Source of the DNA: Thalassobacter stenotrophicus
GTDB taxonomy: Bacteria; Pseudomonadota; Alphaproteobacteria; Rhodobacterales; Rhodobacteraceae
Direction: 5' to 3'
Length of the DNA: 64,000 nt
NCBI RefSeq assembly: GCF_001458315.1
Contig: NZ_CYRX01000011.1
Span: 124,001-188,000 of the forward strand
Made by a program: the position numbers and the translations under genes. Shown here piece after piece: positions 25,027 through 33,740 of the stretch (position 1 is its first letter; each line of letters starts with the position of its first letter). Under the pieces are notes generated by a model. The model was not told where the DNA came from. It saw only the letters and a program-made list of their open reading frames with translations, and did not search any database.

Positions 25027-25947
25027 ATGAGTCTTATTCTTCTGATCGAGCAGGTCCTCAACGGCCTGCAATTTGGCGTGACCCTGTTTCTGATGGCAGC
25101 GGGGCTGACGCTTGTGTTTGGCGTGATGGGGCTGATCAATCTGGCCCATGGGTCGCTGTTCATGGTGGGCGCATTTGCGGCAGCGGCCGTGGCCGGGGCC
25201 ACAGGTTCATTCGTGCTGGCGCTGGGTGCCGCATTGGCGGCAGCAGCCGCAGCGGGCGCCTTGGTTGAGGTTCTCGTGATCCGGCGGCTCTATGCGCGCG
25301 ATCACCTCGACCAAGTGCTTGCGACCTTCGCATTGATCCTGATTTTTTCCGAAGGCACGCGCTGGGTCTTTGGCTCATTTCCTTTGTACCTCAACATCCC
25401 AGCGGCTTTGTCCGGCCCCATCAGCCTGCCCGGAGGGATCGAATATTCGACCTATCGGTTGTTCCTGATCGGTGTTGGCATCGCAGTGGCGATTGGGCTT
25501 GGGCTGCTGATCACCCGCAGCCGGCTGGGCATCCAAATCCGCGCCGGTGAAAGCGACCGAGAAATGATCGCAGCCCTCGGCATCGACATCTCACGCCTCT
25601 ACACAATCGTCTTTGCTCTTGGGGCGGCACTTGCGGGCCTAGCGGGCGCATTGGTGGGGGCAATCCAATCGGTACAGGTCGGCATGGGTGAGCCGGTCTT
25701 GATCCTCGCGTTTGTGGTGATCGTAATCGGCGGGATCGGTTCGATCAAAGGGGCGCTGGTGGGCGCGGTGTTGGTGGGGCTGACGGATACGTTGGGCAAG
25801 CTTCTTCTGCCCGGCATGTTCGCGCTGTTCATGCCCGCATCCTCGGCGGCGACAGTCGGCTCGGCCTTGGCGTCTATGGCGATCTACATCTTGATGGCGG
25901 CGGTCCTGATCTGGCGACCAACGGGCCTGTTCGGAGTACGCGCATGA
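25027..25947 (+). CDS. LIV-type ABC transporter permease, LivH-like
   Basis: A 306-residue inner-membrane permease with about eight helices. It begins LIEQVLNGLQFGVTLFLMAAGLTLVFGVMGLINLAHG, in which NGLQFG near the start and the GLTLVFGVMGLINLAHGS run are the family signature; the coupling region has SDREMIAALGIDISRLY and the late AFVVIVIGGIGSIKGALVGA is typical of LivH. Partner of the next gene in forming the transmembrane channel. The start has only a weak ribosome site, in keeping with lower expression than the binding protein. Confidence 0.93.
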   Translation: MSLILLIEQVLNGLQFGVTLFLMAAGLTLVFGVMGLINLAHGSLFMVGAFAAAAVAGATGSFVLALGAALAAAAAAGALVEVLVIRRLYARDHLDQVLATFALILIFSEGTRWVFGSFPLYLNIPAALSGPISLPGGIEYSTYRLFLIGVGIAVAIGLGLLITRSRLGIQIRAGESDREMIAALGIDISRLYTIVFALGAALAGLAGALVGAIQSVQVGMGEPVLILAFVVIVIGGIGSIKGALVGAVLVGLTDTLGKLLLPGMFALFMPASSAATVGSALASMAIYILMAAVLIWRPTGLFGVRA

Positions 25948-26909
25948 TCCCTGAGCGTTGGTTAAACGCGGCCCTCACACTCGGGCTGTTGGCGGTGCCA
26001 TTGTGGGCACTGTGGGCGGATGAGCCGTTTACAATCACGCTGGCCACCAAGGTCGCGATCCTTGCGTTGGCGGGTGTCGGCCTGAATATTGCGCTGGGCA
26101 TTGGCGGATTAGTCAGCCTGGGCCACGCGGCGTTCTTTGGTGTCGGCGGCTACGCGATGGGCATTCTGGCCCATCACGCGCAAACGTTTCAGCCGATGAT
26201 CTGGGGCCTAGAAGGCACCAAGTCGATGCCGATCATCTGGCTAACGGCGCTGGTGTCATCGGGACTTGCGGCTCTTGCGATTGGCGCGCTGACGCTGCGC
26301 ACTTCGGGCGTTTATTTCATTATGATCACCCTCGCCTTCGGGCAGATGTTCTACTATTTCGCGATCTCTTGGCCCGCATACGGCGGCGAGGATGGGCTTT
26401 CGATCTATGTGCGCAACGGATTTCCCGGCCTGAACACCTTGGACCCCATCCAGTTCTTTGCCATCGCGTTTACCGCATTGATGCTGGCGCTGTTCCTTCA
26501 TGCCCGGCTCAAGGCGTCACCCTTTGGCCTAGCGCTGAACGCGGCGCGCCAAAGCCCGGACCGCGTGGAAACCGTGGGCCTATCGCCCTTTCGCTTGCGC
26601 CTTTTGGCGTTCGTAATTTCGGGCGCGATTACCGGGCTTGCGGGGGCGCTGTTTGCGGATTTGAACCGCTTTGTTTCGCCCACGATGTTTAGCTGGCAAC
26701 TGTCGGGTGAGCTGATCGTATTTCTGCTTATTGGCGGTGTGGCGCGGCTTTATGGGCCCGTGGTTGGGGCTGCGGTGTTCATATTCCTAGAACATCACCT
26801 TGGCGACATCAGTGAGTTTTGGCAGATCGGCTTGGGCGTCTTACTCCTGCTGATTGTGCTGTTTGCGCGCGGTGGGTTGATCGGCCTCGTGGCGGGAGAA
26901 AAGCGATGA
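25944..26909 (+). CDS. LIV-type ABC transporter permease, LivM-like
   Basis: A 321-residue permease with eight to ten helices. LivM features: ALAGVGLNIALGIGGLVSLGHAAFFGVGGY near 35-60, LRTSGVYFIMITLAFGQMFYY near 115-135, and the coupling segment ARQSPDRVETVGLSPFRLRL. Its ATG overlaps the stop of the LivH-like gene by four bases. No ATPase domain is fused, unlike some LivM proteins; separate ATPases follow. Confidence 0.93.
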   Translation: MIPERWLNAALTLGLLAVPLWALWADEPFTITLATKVAILALAGVGLNIALGIGGLVSLGHAAFFGVGGYAMGILAHHAQTFQPMIWGLEGTKSMPIIWLTALVSSGLAALAIGALTLRTSGVYFIMITLAFGQMFYYFAISWPAYGGEDGLSIYVRNGFPGLNTLDPIQFFAIAFTALMLALFLHARLKASPFGLALNAARQSPDRVETVGLSPFRLRLLAFVISGAITGLAGALFADLNRFVSPTMFSWQLSGELIVFLLIGGVARLYGPVVGAAVFIFLEHHLGDISEFWQIGLGVLLLLIVLFARGGLIGLVAGEKR

Positions 26910-27652
26910 ACCCCGTTTTGGAAACCCGCGGAATTACCAAAAACTTCGGCGCGGTTGAGGCAAGTCGTGGTATCTCACTCGACCTACGGCCCGGGGAAAT
27001 CCATGCATTGATCGGCCCCAATGGCGCGGGCAAATCGACCCTGATCCAGCAAATCGCAGGCAAGTTGCGCCCCGACGCGGGCAGCGTGCACTTGCTAGGC
27101 GAAGACGTGACAGCTCTTGGTGTGGCGGAGCGCGCGCGCGCAGGCTTGGGTCGGACATTTCAAGTGAGCGCACTGGCGATGGAGGACACGGTTCTGCAAA
27201 ACGCCGTGCTTGGTGCGTTGGGTGCGCGCGGCGGGCGTGTGCCGCTTTTTCGCGGCGCCCTGCATGACGCCGACTTGCGCGCCACCGCTGAGGCCGCGCT
27301 GGACCGTGTTGACCTGCTAGACAGTGCCGATATGCAGACCGCTGCCCTGTCGCACGGACAACGCCGTCAGCTAGAAGTGGCCGTGGCCCTGACCCTGAAA
27401 CCACGGGCCTTTGTGATGGATGAACCCATGGCAGGCTTGGGTGCAGAAGGGTCCGCTCGGCTGACGCGTTTCCTCGATGGTTTGCGGGATGAGGCGCCGA
27501 TTTTGATGGTGGAACACGACATGGACGCGGTCTTTGCGCTGGCGGATCGGATCAGTGTCTTGGTCTATGGCCAGCTGATCGCGACGGGCACGCGCGATGA
27601 AATCCGCGCCAACCCAGATGTGCGCGCCGCCTATCTGGGAGAGGACGCATGA
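26906..27652 (+). CDS. LIV-type ABC transporter ATP-binding protein, LivG-like
   Basis: A 248-residue ATPase with Walker A GPNGAGKST, signature LSHGQRRQLEVA, Walker B RAFVMDEPMAGLG and switch histidine in VEHDMDAV. The signature LSHGQ instead of LSGGQ is common in this subfamily. ATG at 26906 overlaps the upstream stop by four bases (ATGA) and is chosen over an upstream in-frame ATG inside the permease gene. Confidence 0.93.
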   Translation: MNPVLETRGITKNFGAVEASRGISLDLRPGEIHALIGPNGAGKSTLIQQIAGKLRPDAGSVHLLGEDVTALGVAERARAGLGRTFQVSALAMEDTVLQNAVLGALGARGGRVPLFRGALHDADLRATAEAALDRVDLLDSADMQTAALSHGQRRQLEVAVALTLKPRAFVMDEPMAGLGAEGSARLTRFLDGLRDEAPILMVEHDMDAVFALADRISVLVYGQLIATGTRDEIRANPDVRAAYLGEDA

Positions 27653-28335
27653 GCCTTTTGTCCGTCCAAAACCTGACCGCGCATTACGGTGCGACCCAAG
27701 CCCTGTTCGATGTCTCACTTGAGGTGGCGCAGGGGGAAGTCGTGGCCCTAATGGGCCGCAACGGGATGGGCAAATCCACCACCGTCAAATCCATCTGCCG
27801 GATGATCCCGGCGGGTGGCACCATTACATTCGACAGCAAAGACCTACGTGCCCTACCGGCCCACAAAGCCGCGCAAGCTGGCATCGGGTTGGTGCCCGAG
27901 GGGCGGCGGTGTTTTCCCAACCTTAGTGTGCGCGAAAACCTGATTGCGGCGGCCCGCCCCGGTCCGTGGCACGAAGCAACGGTGCTGGACCTATTCCCCG
28001 GTTTGCGTGATCGGCTGGACCAAAGTGCGGCGACCCTTTCCGGCGGAGAGCAGCAGATGCTGGCCATTGGCCGCGCGTTGATGACAAACCCCCGACTGTT
28101 GATCTTGGATGAGGCGACCGAGGGGCTTGCCCCCCTGATCCGGCAGGCGATTTGGGACGTGATCGCGCGGCTTAAGCAGGACACGGGCCTTGGTATTCTG
28201 CTGATCGACAAATCCCTTAAGGAGCTGTCCGCTATTGCCGACACGGCCGTGATCCTTGATCGCGGGACCCGCGTTTGGGGTGGAACAATCGCTGAGCTGA
28301 CGCCCGAGGTCACAAACCGCCACCTTGGGCTTTGA
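27649..28335 (+). CDS. LIV-type ABC transporter ATP-binding protein, LivF-like
   Basis: A 228-residue ATPase with Walker A GRNGMGKST, signature LSGGEQQMLAIGRAL and Walker B LLILDEATEGLAP. The methionine within the Walker A (G-M-G-K-S-T) is typical for LivF. The expected switch histidine is replaced: the segment after the second D-loop reads ILLIDKSLKEL, where homologs have VEQ or VEH. It overlaps the LivG-like gene by four bases. Its TGA stop at 28333-28335 is directly followed, without a single spacer base, by the stop of the convergent allA gene. Confidence 0.92.
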   Translation: MSLLSVQNLTAHYGATQALFDVSLEVAQGEVVALMGRNGMGKSTTVKSICRMIPAGGTITFDSKDLRALPAHKAAQAGIGLVPEGRRCFPNLSVRENLIAAARPGPWHEATVLDLFPGLRDRLDQSAATLSGGEQQMLAIGRALMTNPRLLILDEATEGLAPLIRQAIWDVIARLKQDTGLGILLIDKSLKELSAIADTAVILDRGTRVWGGTIAELTPEVTNRHLGL

Positions 28336-28836
28336 TCACTCGGCCCCGCCGCCGGGCAGGACCGTCAGGGCCATGCCTAAGGGATATTCTTCAAGGTTCG
28401 GGCCGCCGTCCACACGGTCGATGACCGTGTAAAGCCCCCCATCCGACAGCGGCGTCAAAACCCCGTGCCACGTGTTCGCCGCGATGTTCACCGCTTGGCG
28501 ACCATGGGCAACAAACGCCTTGGGGCGCACCGGCGTGCCCGCATCATCCTCGGCCACGATGTACAGGGTCGTGCATCCTTCCATCGGGACGAAACACTGA
28601 CTGCCATGGGGGTGCCGCTCTAGCAGGGTGCAGCTGTAGGGCAGCGCCTGCACCTCTGATTGGAAAAGGCTGATCCCCACGCGGCCCCCTTCGGCGACAA
28701 GCGCGCTAAGGTCACTGAACCGCTTGCAGCGCCCGTCATTGATCAGGACGTGATCACTGCCCAGCTCAACCACATCCCCATAGGGCGCAAAGTCCGTGGG
28801 GCGCAGCGGACGAGGTGTTAGGATTTGAGTGCTCAT
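28336..28836 (-). CDS. allA: ureidoglycolate lyase
   Basis: A 166-residue cupin-like enzyme that splits (S)-ureidoglycolate into glyoxylate and urea. Family marks: PLRPTDFAPYGDVVE near the start, ISLFQSEVQALPYSCTLLERHPHGSQCFVP (metal/substrate histidines), and the late ANTWHGVLTPL. It is the last gene of the leftward allantoin operon; its ATG overlaps the stop of the aminohydrolase gene by four bases. It abuts the LivF-like stop exactly, so there is no room for a dedicated terminator on either strand. Confidence 0.93.
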   Translation of the reverse strand: MSTQILTPRPLRPTDFAPYGDVVELGSDHVLINDGRCKRFSDLSALVAEGGRVGISLFQSEVQALPYSCTLLERHPHGSQCFVPMEGCTTLYIVAEDDAGTPVRPKAFVAHGRQAVNIAANTWHGVLTPLSDGGLYTVIDRVDGGPNLEEYPLGMALTVLPGGGAE

Positions 28837-29654
28837 AAGAAACCCTCCAACGGCGCATGACGATTGACGTCTTTGTAGAGCAGATAGCGGAACGGCTCAT
28901 CCCCTGTGGCGATACAGGCCTGCGGACAAAACGCACGCAGCCACATGAAATCACCGGCACCCACAGGGACCCAATCCTTGTTCAACAGGTAATCCGCCGT
29001 ACCCTGCAATACGTACAAACCGTGTTCCATCACGTGGGTCTCGGCAAAGGGAATGCGACCACCGGGTTGGAAGGTCACGATGTTGATGTGCATGTCATAG
29101 CGCAGATCGAACGGATCAAAGAACCGCTTGGTTGACCACAGCCCGCCAGCGTTCGGCATGTCAGAAGACGGGATATCATCTTCATGGCTGACGAAGGCTT
29201 CGGGCGGAGGCATGTCCGGCAGTTCTTGGTACTTTTTGCGGATCCAATGAATGCCGCAGGGCCCATCTGCCCGGTTCCACAAGGTCCAGACCGCACTGGC
29301 CGGAATAAAAACGAAGCTGCCCGCGCGCAGGGTATACGTATCGCGCCCAAGGGTCAGCGTGGGCGTGCCGTGAGTAACGAACAGAGCGGCTTCGGCGCGC
29401 ACATCCAATTCGGGCGTCATGCTGCCGCCTTCGGGCTGGATTTCGATCGCGTATTGGGAAAACGTCTCGGCAAAACCCGACAAAGGCCGCGCGAGGATCC
29501 AAGCGCGCGTCCCTTCCCAGTGGGGCAGGAACGAGGTCACGATATCCGTGTGCGTGACTGCGGGTAGGACGGCATAGGCTTCGGTAAAGATCGCCGTGCC
29601 CTCGGGGTTCGCGTCTTGGCCCATCATGCCGCCCTTGGGAAACGCATAACTCAT
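28833..29654 (-). CDS. allE: (S)-ureidoglycine aminohydrolase, bicupin
   Basis: A 273-residue two-cupin protein. It starts MSYAFPKGGMMGQ and has VLPAVTHTDIVTSFLPHWEG, the first cupin with ALFVTHGTPTL, and the second cupin with HINIVTFQPGGRIPFAETH, the E-H-x-x-Y-V (MEHGLYVLQG) and Mn-ligand pattern of YlbA/AllE. It releases ammonia from (S)-ureidoglycine to give (S)-ureidoglycolate, the substrate of AllA next door. The ATG at 29654 overlaps the upstream stop by four bases and is preferred over a longer frame that begins inside the previous gene. Confidence 0.92.
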   Translation of the reverse strand: MSYAFPKGGMMGQDANPEGTAIFTEAYAVLPAVTHTDIVTSFLPHWEGTRAWILARPLSGFAETFSQYAIEIQPEGGSMTPELDVRAEAALFVTHGTPTLTLGRDTYTLRAGSFVFIPASAVWTLWNRADGPCGIHWIRKKYQELPDMPPPEAFVSHEDDIPSSDMPNAGGLWSTKRFFDPFDLRYDMHINIVTFQPGGRIPFAETHVMEHGLYVLQGTADYLLNKDWVPVGAGDFMWLRAFCPQACIATGDEPFRYLLYKDVNRHAPLEGFL

Positions 29655-31054
29655 GGCAGCTGGTCCTTTAGACGGTGCAGCGCGATGCGTTCCACATTGT
29701 AACAAGCGGTGGCAAATTCGGTGTCAGCATCTGAATTGAGCCGTGCCTCAAAGGCTGCGATGATGCTCGGCTTGTCATGATCCCGGACCGCGATAATGAA
29801 CGGAAAGCCGTACTTTTCGACGTACTGCGCGTTCCATTGGGTGAATTGTGCGCGCTCCGCATCGGTCAGGGCGTCCAACCCTGCGCTTGCCTGCTCTGAT
29901 GTGCTTTCGGCGGTGAGCCGTTTGGCAGCCGCCAGTTTACCCGCCAAATCAGGGTGCGCGCGCAGAACTGCCATTTGCTGCGCGGGGTCCGCCGCACGAA
30001 ACGCTCGGCATAGCGCGTTGTGTAGGCCAATCGCGGTGTCATGGGCGGGCCCCAGTTCCAGCAGGTGCGCGTGCTCGGCCACCCAAGGGGAGTGTTCGAA
30101 AATTCCGCCATAGGTCGCCACGAATGTGTCACGGTTCATCTGGCTGGGCCGGGCGCGCCGCACATGTGGGTGGGTCTTGGCCCAATGGGTCGCAATGTCG
30201 ATCCGCCGCGCAAACCAGACGTCCTCATGGGCGGCGACGTATTCAAGGAACCGCCGAAGCGCCTGTACCCGGCCCGGCCGCCCGATCAGCCGGCAATGCA
30301 GACCGATCGACATCATCCGCCCACCCTCTGCATAAAGCGCGTCGAAACTGTCCTTGAGATAGCTGTAGAATTGATCGCCCGCGTTGAACCCTTGGGGCGT
30401 GGCAAAGCGCATATCGTTGGCATCCAACGTGTAGGGGATCACCAATTGATCCCGCGCGCCGACCTCAACCCAATAGGGCAGATCATCGGCATAACTGTCA
30501 GAGACATAAGCAAAGCCGCCCTCTTCTGCCACCAACCGCACCGTGTTTTCAGAACACCGCCCAGTGTACCAACCAACGGGGCGGCAGCCGGTGACTTCGC
30601 GGTGCAGCTTGACCGCGGCTGCGATGCTCTCGCGCTCTTGCGGCTCGGGCATGTCCTTGTGTTCAACCCACTTGAGCCCGTGGCTGGCCATCTCCCACCC
30701 GGCGTCGATCATCGCGGCGGTTTGTTCGGGATTGCGCGCCAAGGCGGTGGCCACGCCGTAAACAGTTAGGGGAATGTCCATCTGAGTGAACAAGCGATGC
30801 AGTCGCCAAAACCCTGCACGCGCGCCGTATTCATAGGTCGATTCCATGTTCCAATGCCGCTGCCCGGGCCATGCGGCGGCCCCCACGATTTCGGATAGGA
30901 ATGCCTCGGACGCGGGATCATCGTGGAGGATACAGTTTTCGCCACCTTCTTCGTAGTTGAGGACAATCTGCACCGCGATCCGCGCACCGCCGGGCCAATT
31001 GGCCTCTGGGGGTTTGGGGCCGTAGCCCACCATATCTCGGGGATATCTGCGCAT
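29651..31054 (-). CDS. puuE: bifunctional allantoinase (PuuE) / OHCU decarboxylase (UraD) fusion
   Basis: A 467-residue fusion. Residues 1-300 are PuuE-type allantoinase of the polysaccharide-deacetylase fold: MRRYPRDMVGYG, ILNYEEGGENCILHDD, MASHGLKWVEH and GWYTGRCSENTVRL. Residues about 310-467 are UraD: IFEHSPWVAEHA, LRAHPDLAGKLA, STSEQASAGLDAL and YVEKYGFPFIIAVR. UraD decarboxylates 2-oxo-4-hydroxy-4-carboxy-5-ureidoimidazoline to (S)-allantoin, which PuuE opens to allantoate, so the fusion joins consecutive steps. Start at 31054 has AGGAG six bases upstream. First gene of the operon. Uricase, HIU hydrolase and allantoate amidohydrolase are not in the window. Confidence 0.93.
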   Translation of the reverse strand: MRRYPRDMVGYGPKPPEANWPGGARIAVQIVLNYEEGGENCILHDDPASEAFLSEIVGAAAWPGQRHWNMESTYEYGARAGFWRLHRLFTQMDIPLTVYGVATALARNPEQTAAMIDAGWEMASHGLKWVEHKDMPEPQERESIAAAVKLHREVTGCRPVGWYTGRCSENTVRLVAEEGGFAYVSDSYADDLPYWVEVGARDQLVIPYTLDANDMRFATPQGFNAGDQFYSYLKDSFDALYAEGGRMMSIGLHCRLIGRPGRVQALRRFLEYVAAHEDVWFARRIDIATHWAKTHPHVRRARPSQMNRDTFVATYGGIFEHSPWVAEHAHLLELGPAHDTAIGLHNALCRAFRAADPAQQMAVLRAHPDLAGKLAAAKRLTAESTSEQASAGLDALTDAERAQFTQWNAQYVEKYGFPFIIAVRDHDKPSIIAAFEARLNSDADTEFATACYNVERIALHRLKDQLP

Positions 31055-31150
31055 CGCTCGCTCCTGTGGATGTGATGCGCGCAGCTTAGGACCTTCGCAC
31101 ACGACAGGGAATGCCTCTCAGAGCGGTGTCGCGCGATGGTCTTTGGGGGC

Positions 31151-31312
31151 TTAGCGTCGTTCGCGGTCAGGGTCCGCGTCATCGTCACCGAACTTGATCG
31201 TCGCGGTCAAAAGTCGAGCGGCCATCGACCCCGGCGCCACGATTGGCACGACGAACCGCGCAAGTAGCAAAAGCGTCATCGCCCCAAAGGACGCCCAAAA
31301 CAGCGTGTCCAT
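31151..31312 (-). CDS. small single-helix membrane protein, unknown
   Basis: A 53-residue ORF not usually long enough to be called. It reads MDTLFWASFGAMTLLLLARF, then VVPIVAPGSMAARLLTATIK and a very acidic/basic tail with GDDDADPDRERR. One transmembrane helix (about 3-26) is predicted by eye, with a cytoplasmic charged tail. The start has an excellent ribosome site, GGGAGG, 7 bases upstream, which is the main reason to believe it. It lies alone between the allantoin operon and the DUF2125 gene, on the same strand. No family recognised. Confidence 0.6.
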   Translation of the reverse strand: MDTLFWASFGAMTLLLLARFVVPIVAPGSMAARLLTATIKFGDDDADPDRERR

Positions 31313-31440
31313 GGCAAAGCCTCCCAACGTCCGGTCAACGTTGGAAAATGCTAAGCCACCAAAGGCGACCCTGTCAAAGGGTGCCCCCTAAATCCGCGAA
31401 AACCAGCCGATTGCCCCTGAAAACGTTCACGAATGCGGGG

Positions 31441-32913
31441 TTATTGCAGCGGAAAGCCATTCACGAGGATCGAGCCATCTTCGAGGAATTCGATCTCAGA
31501 CGCGAGTTCATCAGGCCCTGTGGGCGTCGCGAACATGCCAGACATCATCCGCACCATGCCCACCTGTTCGGGTGGAACCACGCCCAATGTCGCGAGTTGA
31601 TCCAACAACCCAAAACCCCCGCTAAGCGACAGATTGATCTGGCCCACAGGCGCGGGAATGACGCTTGAGTTGTCGAATGTTGCGGCACCCGTCCCGCTGA
31701 GTTGCGCGCCGCCCAGCGATACCTCCAGATCATTCAGCCGGAGCGAATTGATCTGGGCGGGGGGGCCTTGGACCGCCTTAAAGTCATTCGTGACGTCTGT
31801 CAGATCCGACAGGACAGTCGCCGTACCTTCGAGGTCTAGGGCGATGGTGGCGGGGTCGCGCGGGATTATGCCTTGGGGGTCAAACAAGCCCCAGATCACA
31901 TCGCTCAGCACAACCTCCCGCAGACCCAAAGTAAGGTTCACTGGCGCGGGGTCATCGGTGCGCGCAAGAGGCATCGCGATGCCAAAGGTCGAGCGTCCGA
32001 CACTGGCCTCAATCGGGAGGGGAAAGCCCCCGATCAGCGCGCGCATCTCGGTTTGGGTTGTATCGCTAAAGATGCCAAATTTGGTTGGGTCAATATCCAT
32101 GGCGAGGGTCCCGGCACCGGTGCGGGCCTCCATCTGGATATCACCATCGGTTGCCTCGGCCGCGAACTGAACGCTGCTGCCGCCGTGGGTCAGTTCACCC
32201 TTTAGGGCGACACCCAAGGGACCAAGTGGCAGAGCCGCATCAGCGGCATTCAAAGTGCCGGAAAACGCGCTTGTGAGATTGGTGAAATCGCTCTGCATGT
32301 TGAACGCGCCCTCAGTTGGGTCCGACATGCTGAACCGGATTTGCATCGCACCGATTGTGTCCTGCGACTGAAAGGGCCGCGCCTCACTGCCCATGTCGAT
32401 CACATAGCGCGAGGCCAAGTCATTCACCGTGACAGAGACCTGAAACGGCATGGTTTCACCATCGACCACTACGTCGCCCACATCCAAAGTGAGCTGCTGC
32501 GCGCCATAATCATAAGTGCGCGCGCCGTCCTCATCGCGGGCGACGATATCAAGCCCGGTGTGTCGCAGTTCCATTGTGGTGACCGAGCTTTCACCGAACG
32601 ACGTGTCGGTGATGCCAAGCGCATAGACCGGGGCCAATTTGATACGCACACTGCCGTCGCCCTGCTCCCGCAGGGTGATCTGGGCGATGCGCCCGGTGCT
32701 TTCGACCTCATCAATGATGGCTTGTGTCGCCACGTTCGTGAGGGTCAGGACACCGCTCGCATAGCTTTCGGATTGGGCAGTGATTGTGGTGCCAAGGGCT
32801 TCTTGCATCTCTTGCCACTCAGCCCAAAGGTCCGGTGCCGATAGGTCGGCCACAGCCGCGCCCGCGCTCATGATAAATGCGGTGCTTGCCATCAGGCTCA
32901 TGCATTTTGACAT
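31441..32913 (-). CDS. DUF2125 domain-containing secreted protein
   Basis: A 490-residue exported protein: signal peptide with MSKCMSLMASTAFIMSAGAA and cleavage at A-V-A-D near residue 23. The rest is beta-rich with repeated threonine/serine strands, as in DUF2125 proteins of alphaproteobacteria, which resemble AsmA-like or lipid-transfer beta sheets. Motifs used: LWAEWQEMQEALGTTITAQS near the start and LNDLEVSLGGAQLSGTGA near the end. Start at 32913 is backed by AGGAAGG 7-8 bases upstream. Function unknown; probably periplasmic and envelope-related. Divergent from the SDR gene. Confidence 0.8.
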   Translation of the reverse strand: MSKCMSLMASTAFIMSAGAAVADLSAPDLWAEWQEMQEALGTTITAQSESYASGVLTLTNVATQAIIDEVESTGRIAQITLREQGDGSVRIKLAPVYALGITDTSFGESSVTTMELRHTGLDIVARDEDGARTYDYGAQQLTLDVGDVVVDGETMPFQVSVTVNDLASRYVIDMGSEARPFQSQDTIGAMQIRFSMSDPTEGAFNMQSDFTNLTSAFSGTLNAADAALPLGPLGVALKGELTHGGSSVQFAAEATDGDIQMEARTGAGTLAMDIDPTKFGIFSDTTQTEMRALIGGFPLPIEASVGRSTFGIAMPLARTDDPAPVNLTLGLREVVLSDVIWGLFDPQGIIPRDPATIALDLEGTATVLSDLTDVTNDFKAVQGPPAQINSLRLNDLEVSLGGAQLSGTGAATFDNSSVIPAPVGQINLSLSGGFGLLDQLATLGVVPPEQVGMVRMMSGMFATPTGPDELASEIEFLEDGSILVNGFPLQ

Positions 32914-32999
32914 CCGGTACCCTTCCTGAAATGTATATTCAAAGCTCTTTGTTTCGTGTGTGGGACACAGGGTCAAGGCGCATCCGGGAGGGCGACAGA

Positions 33000-33740
33000 A
33001 TGGATATGACGGGCAAGGGCGTGGTGATTACCGGTGCGTCCCGAGGCATTGGTGAGGCAACCGCGCGGATGATGGCCGCTGCCGGGGCGCAGGTCGCGCT
33101 GCTGGCGCGCAACGGTGACGCGGTTGCGGAAATTGCGGGTGAAATCGGTCCAAACGCGCTGGCTATCCCTTGTGATGTGGCCCGCTATTGGGAGGTAGAG
33201 GCCGCGATATCCGCCGCCGCACGTGAATTTGGCAGCCTTGATGTGGTCATCAACAACGCAGGCGTGATTGAGCCGATCGCATCACTGGCCGACAGCGACC
33301 CCGACGCGTGGAGCCAAGTGATCGATATCAACCTTAAGGGGGTGTTTTACGGCATGCGCGCGGCGATCCCGCAGATGCGCAAAGGCGGCACGATCATCAC
33401 CATTTCATCGGGTGCGGCCCACAACGCGCTAGAGAGTTGGAGCCACTACTGCACATCAAAAGCCGGGGCCGCCATGCTGACCCGCTGCGCGCACCGCGAA
33501 AACCCGGGCCTGCGGATCATGGGCTTGTCCCCCGGCACGGTCGCAACGCAGATGCAGCATGAAATCAAGGCGTCCGGCGTCGGCCCCGTCGCCGCCCTAG
33601 AGTGGGAGGATCACATCCCTGCGGACTGGCCTGCGCGCGCGTTGATGTGGATGTGCTCTGCCGATGCGGACGCGTTTGCGGGTGAGGAAATCTCACTACG
33701 GGATGCGGATATCCGCGCACGGATTGGATTGGGCGCATGA
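33000..33740 (+). CDS. short-chain dehydrogenase/reductase
   Basis: A 246-residue SDR enzyme. It shows the nucleotide motif TGASRGIG (residues 11-18), NNAG near 90, catalytic serine in TISSGAAH, and Y-C-T-S-K (SHYCTSKAG), the YxxxK pair. The cofactor region after the second strand (LLARNGDAVAE, with arginine) leans toward NADP(H). Start at 33000 is supported by GGGAGGG 7 bases upstream. Its stop overlaps the start of the crotonase-like gene by four bases, so the two are cotranslated and probably act on the same pathway. Substrate unknown. Confidence 0.88.
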   Translation: MDMTGKGVVITGASRGIGEATARMMAAAGAQVALLARNGDAVAEIAGEIGPNALAIPCDVARYWEVEAAISAAAREFGSLDVVINNAGVIEPIASLADSDPDAWSQVIDINLKGVFYGMRAAIPQMRKGGTIITISSGAAHNALESWSHYCTSKAGAAMLTRCAHRENPGLRIMGLSPGTVATQMQHEIKASGVGPVAALEWEDHIPADWPARALMWMCSADADAFAGEEISLRDADIRARIGLGA

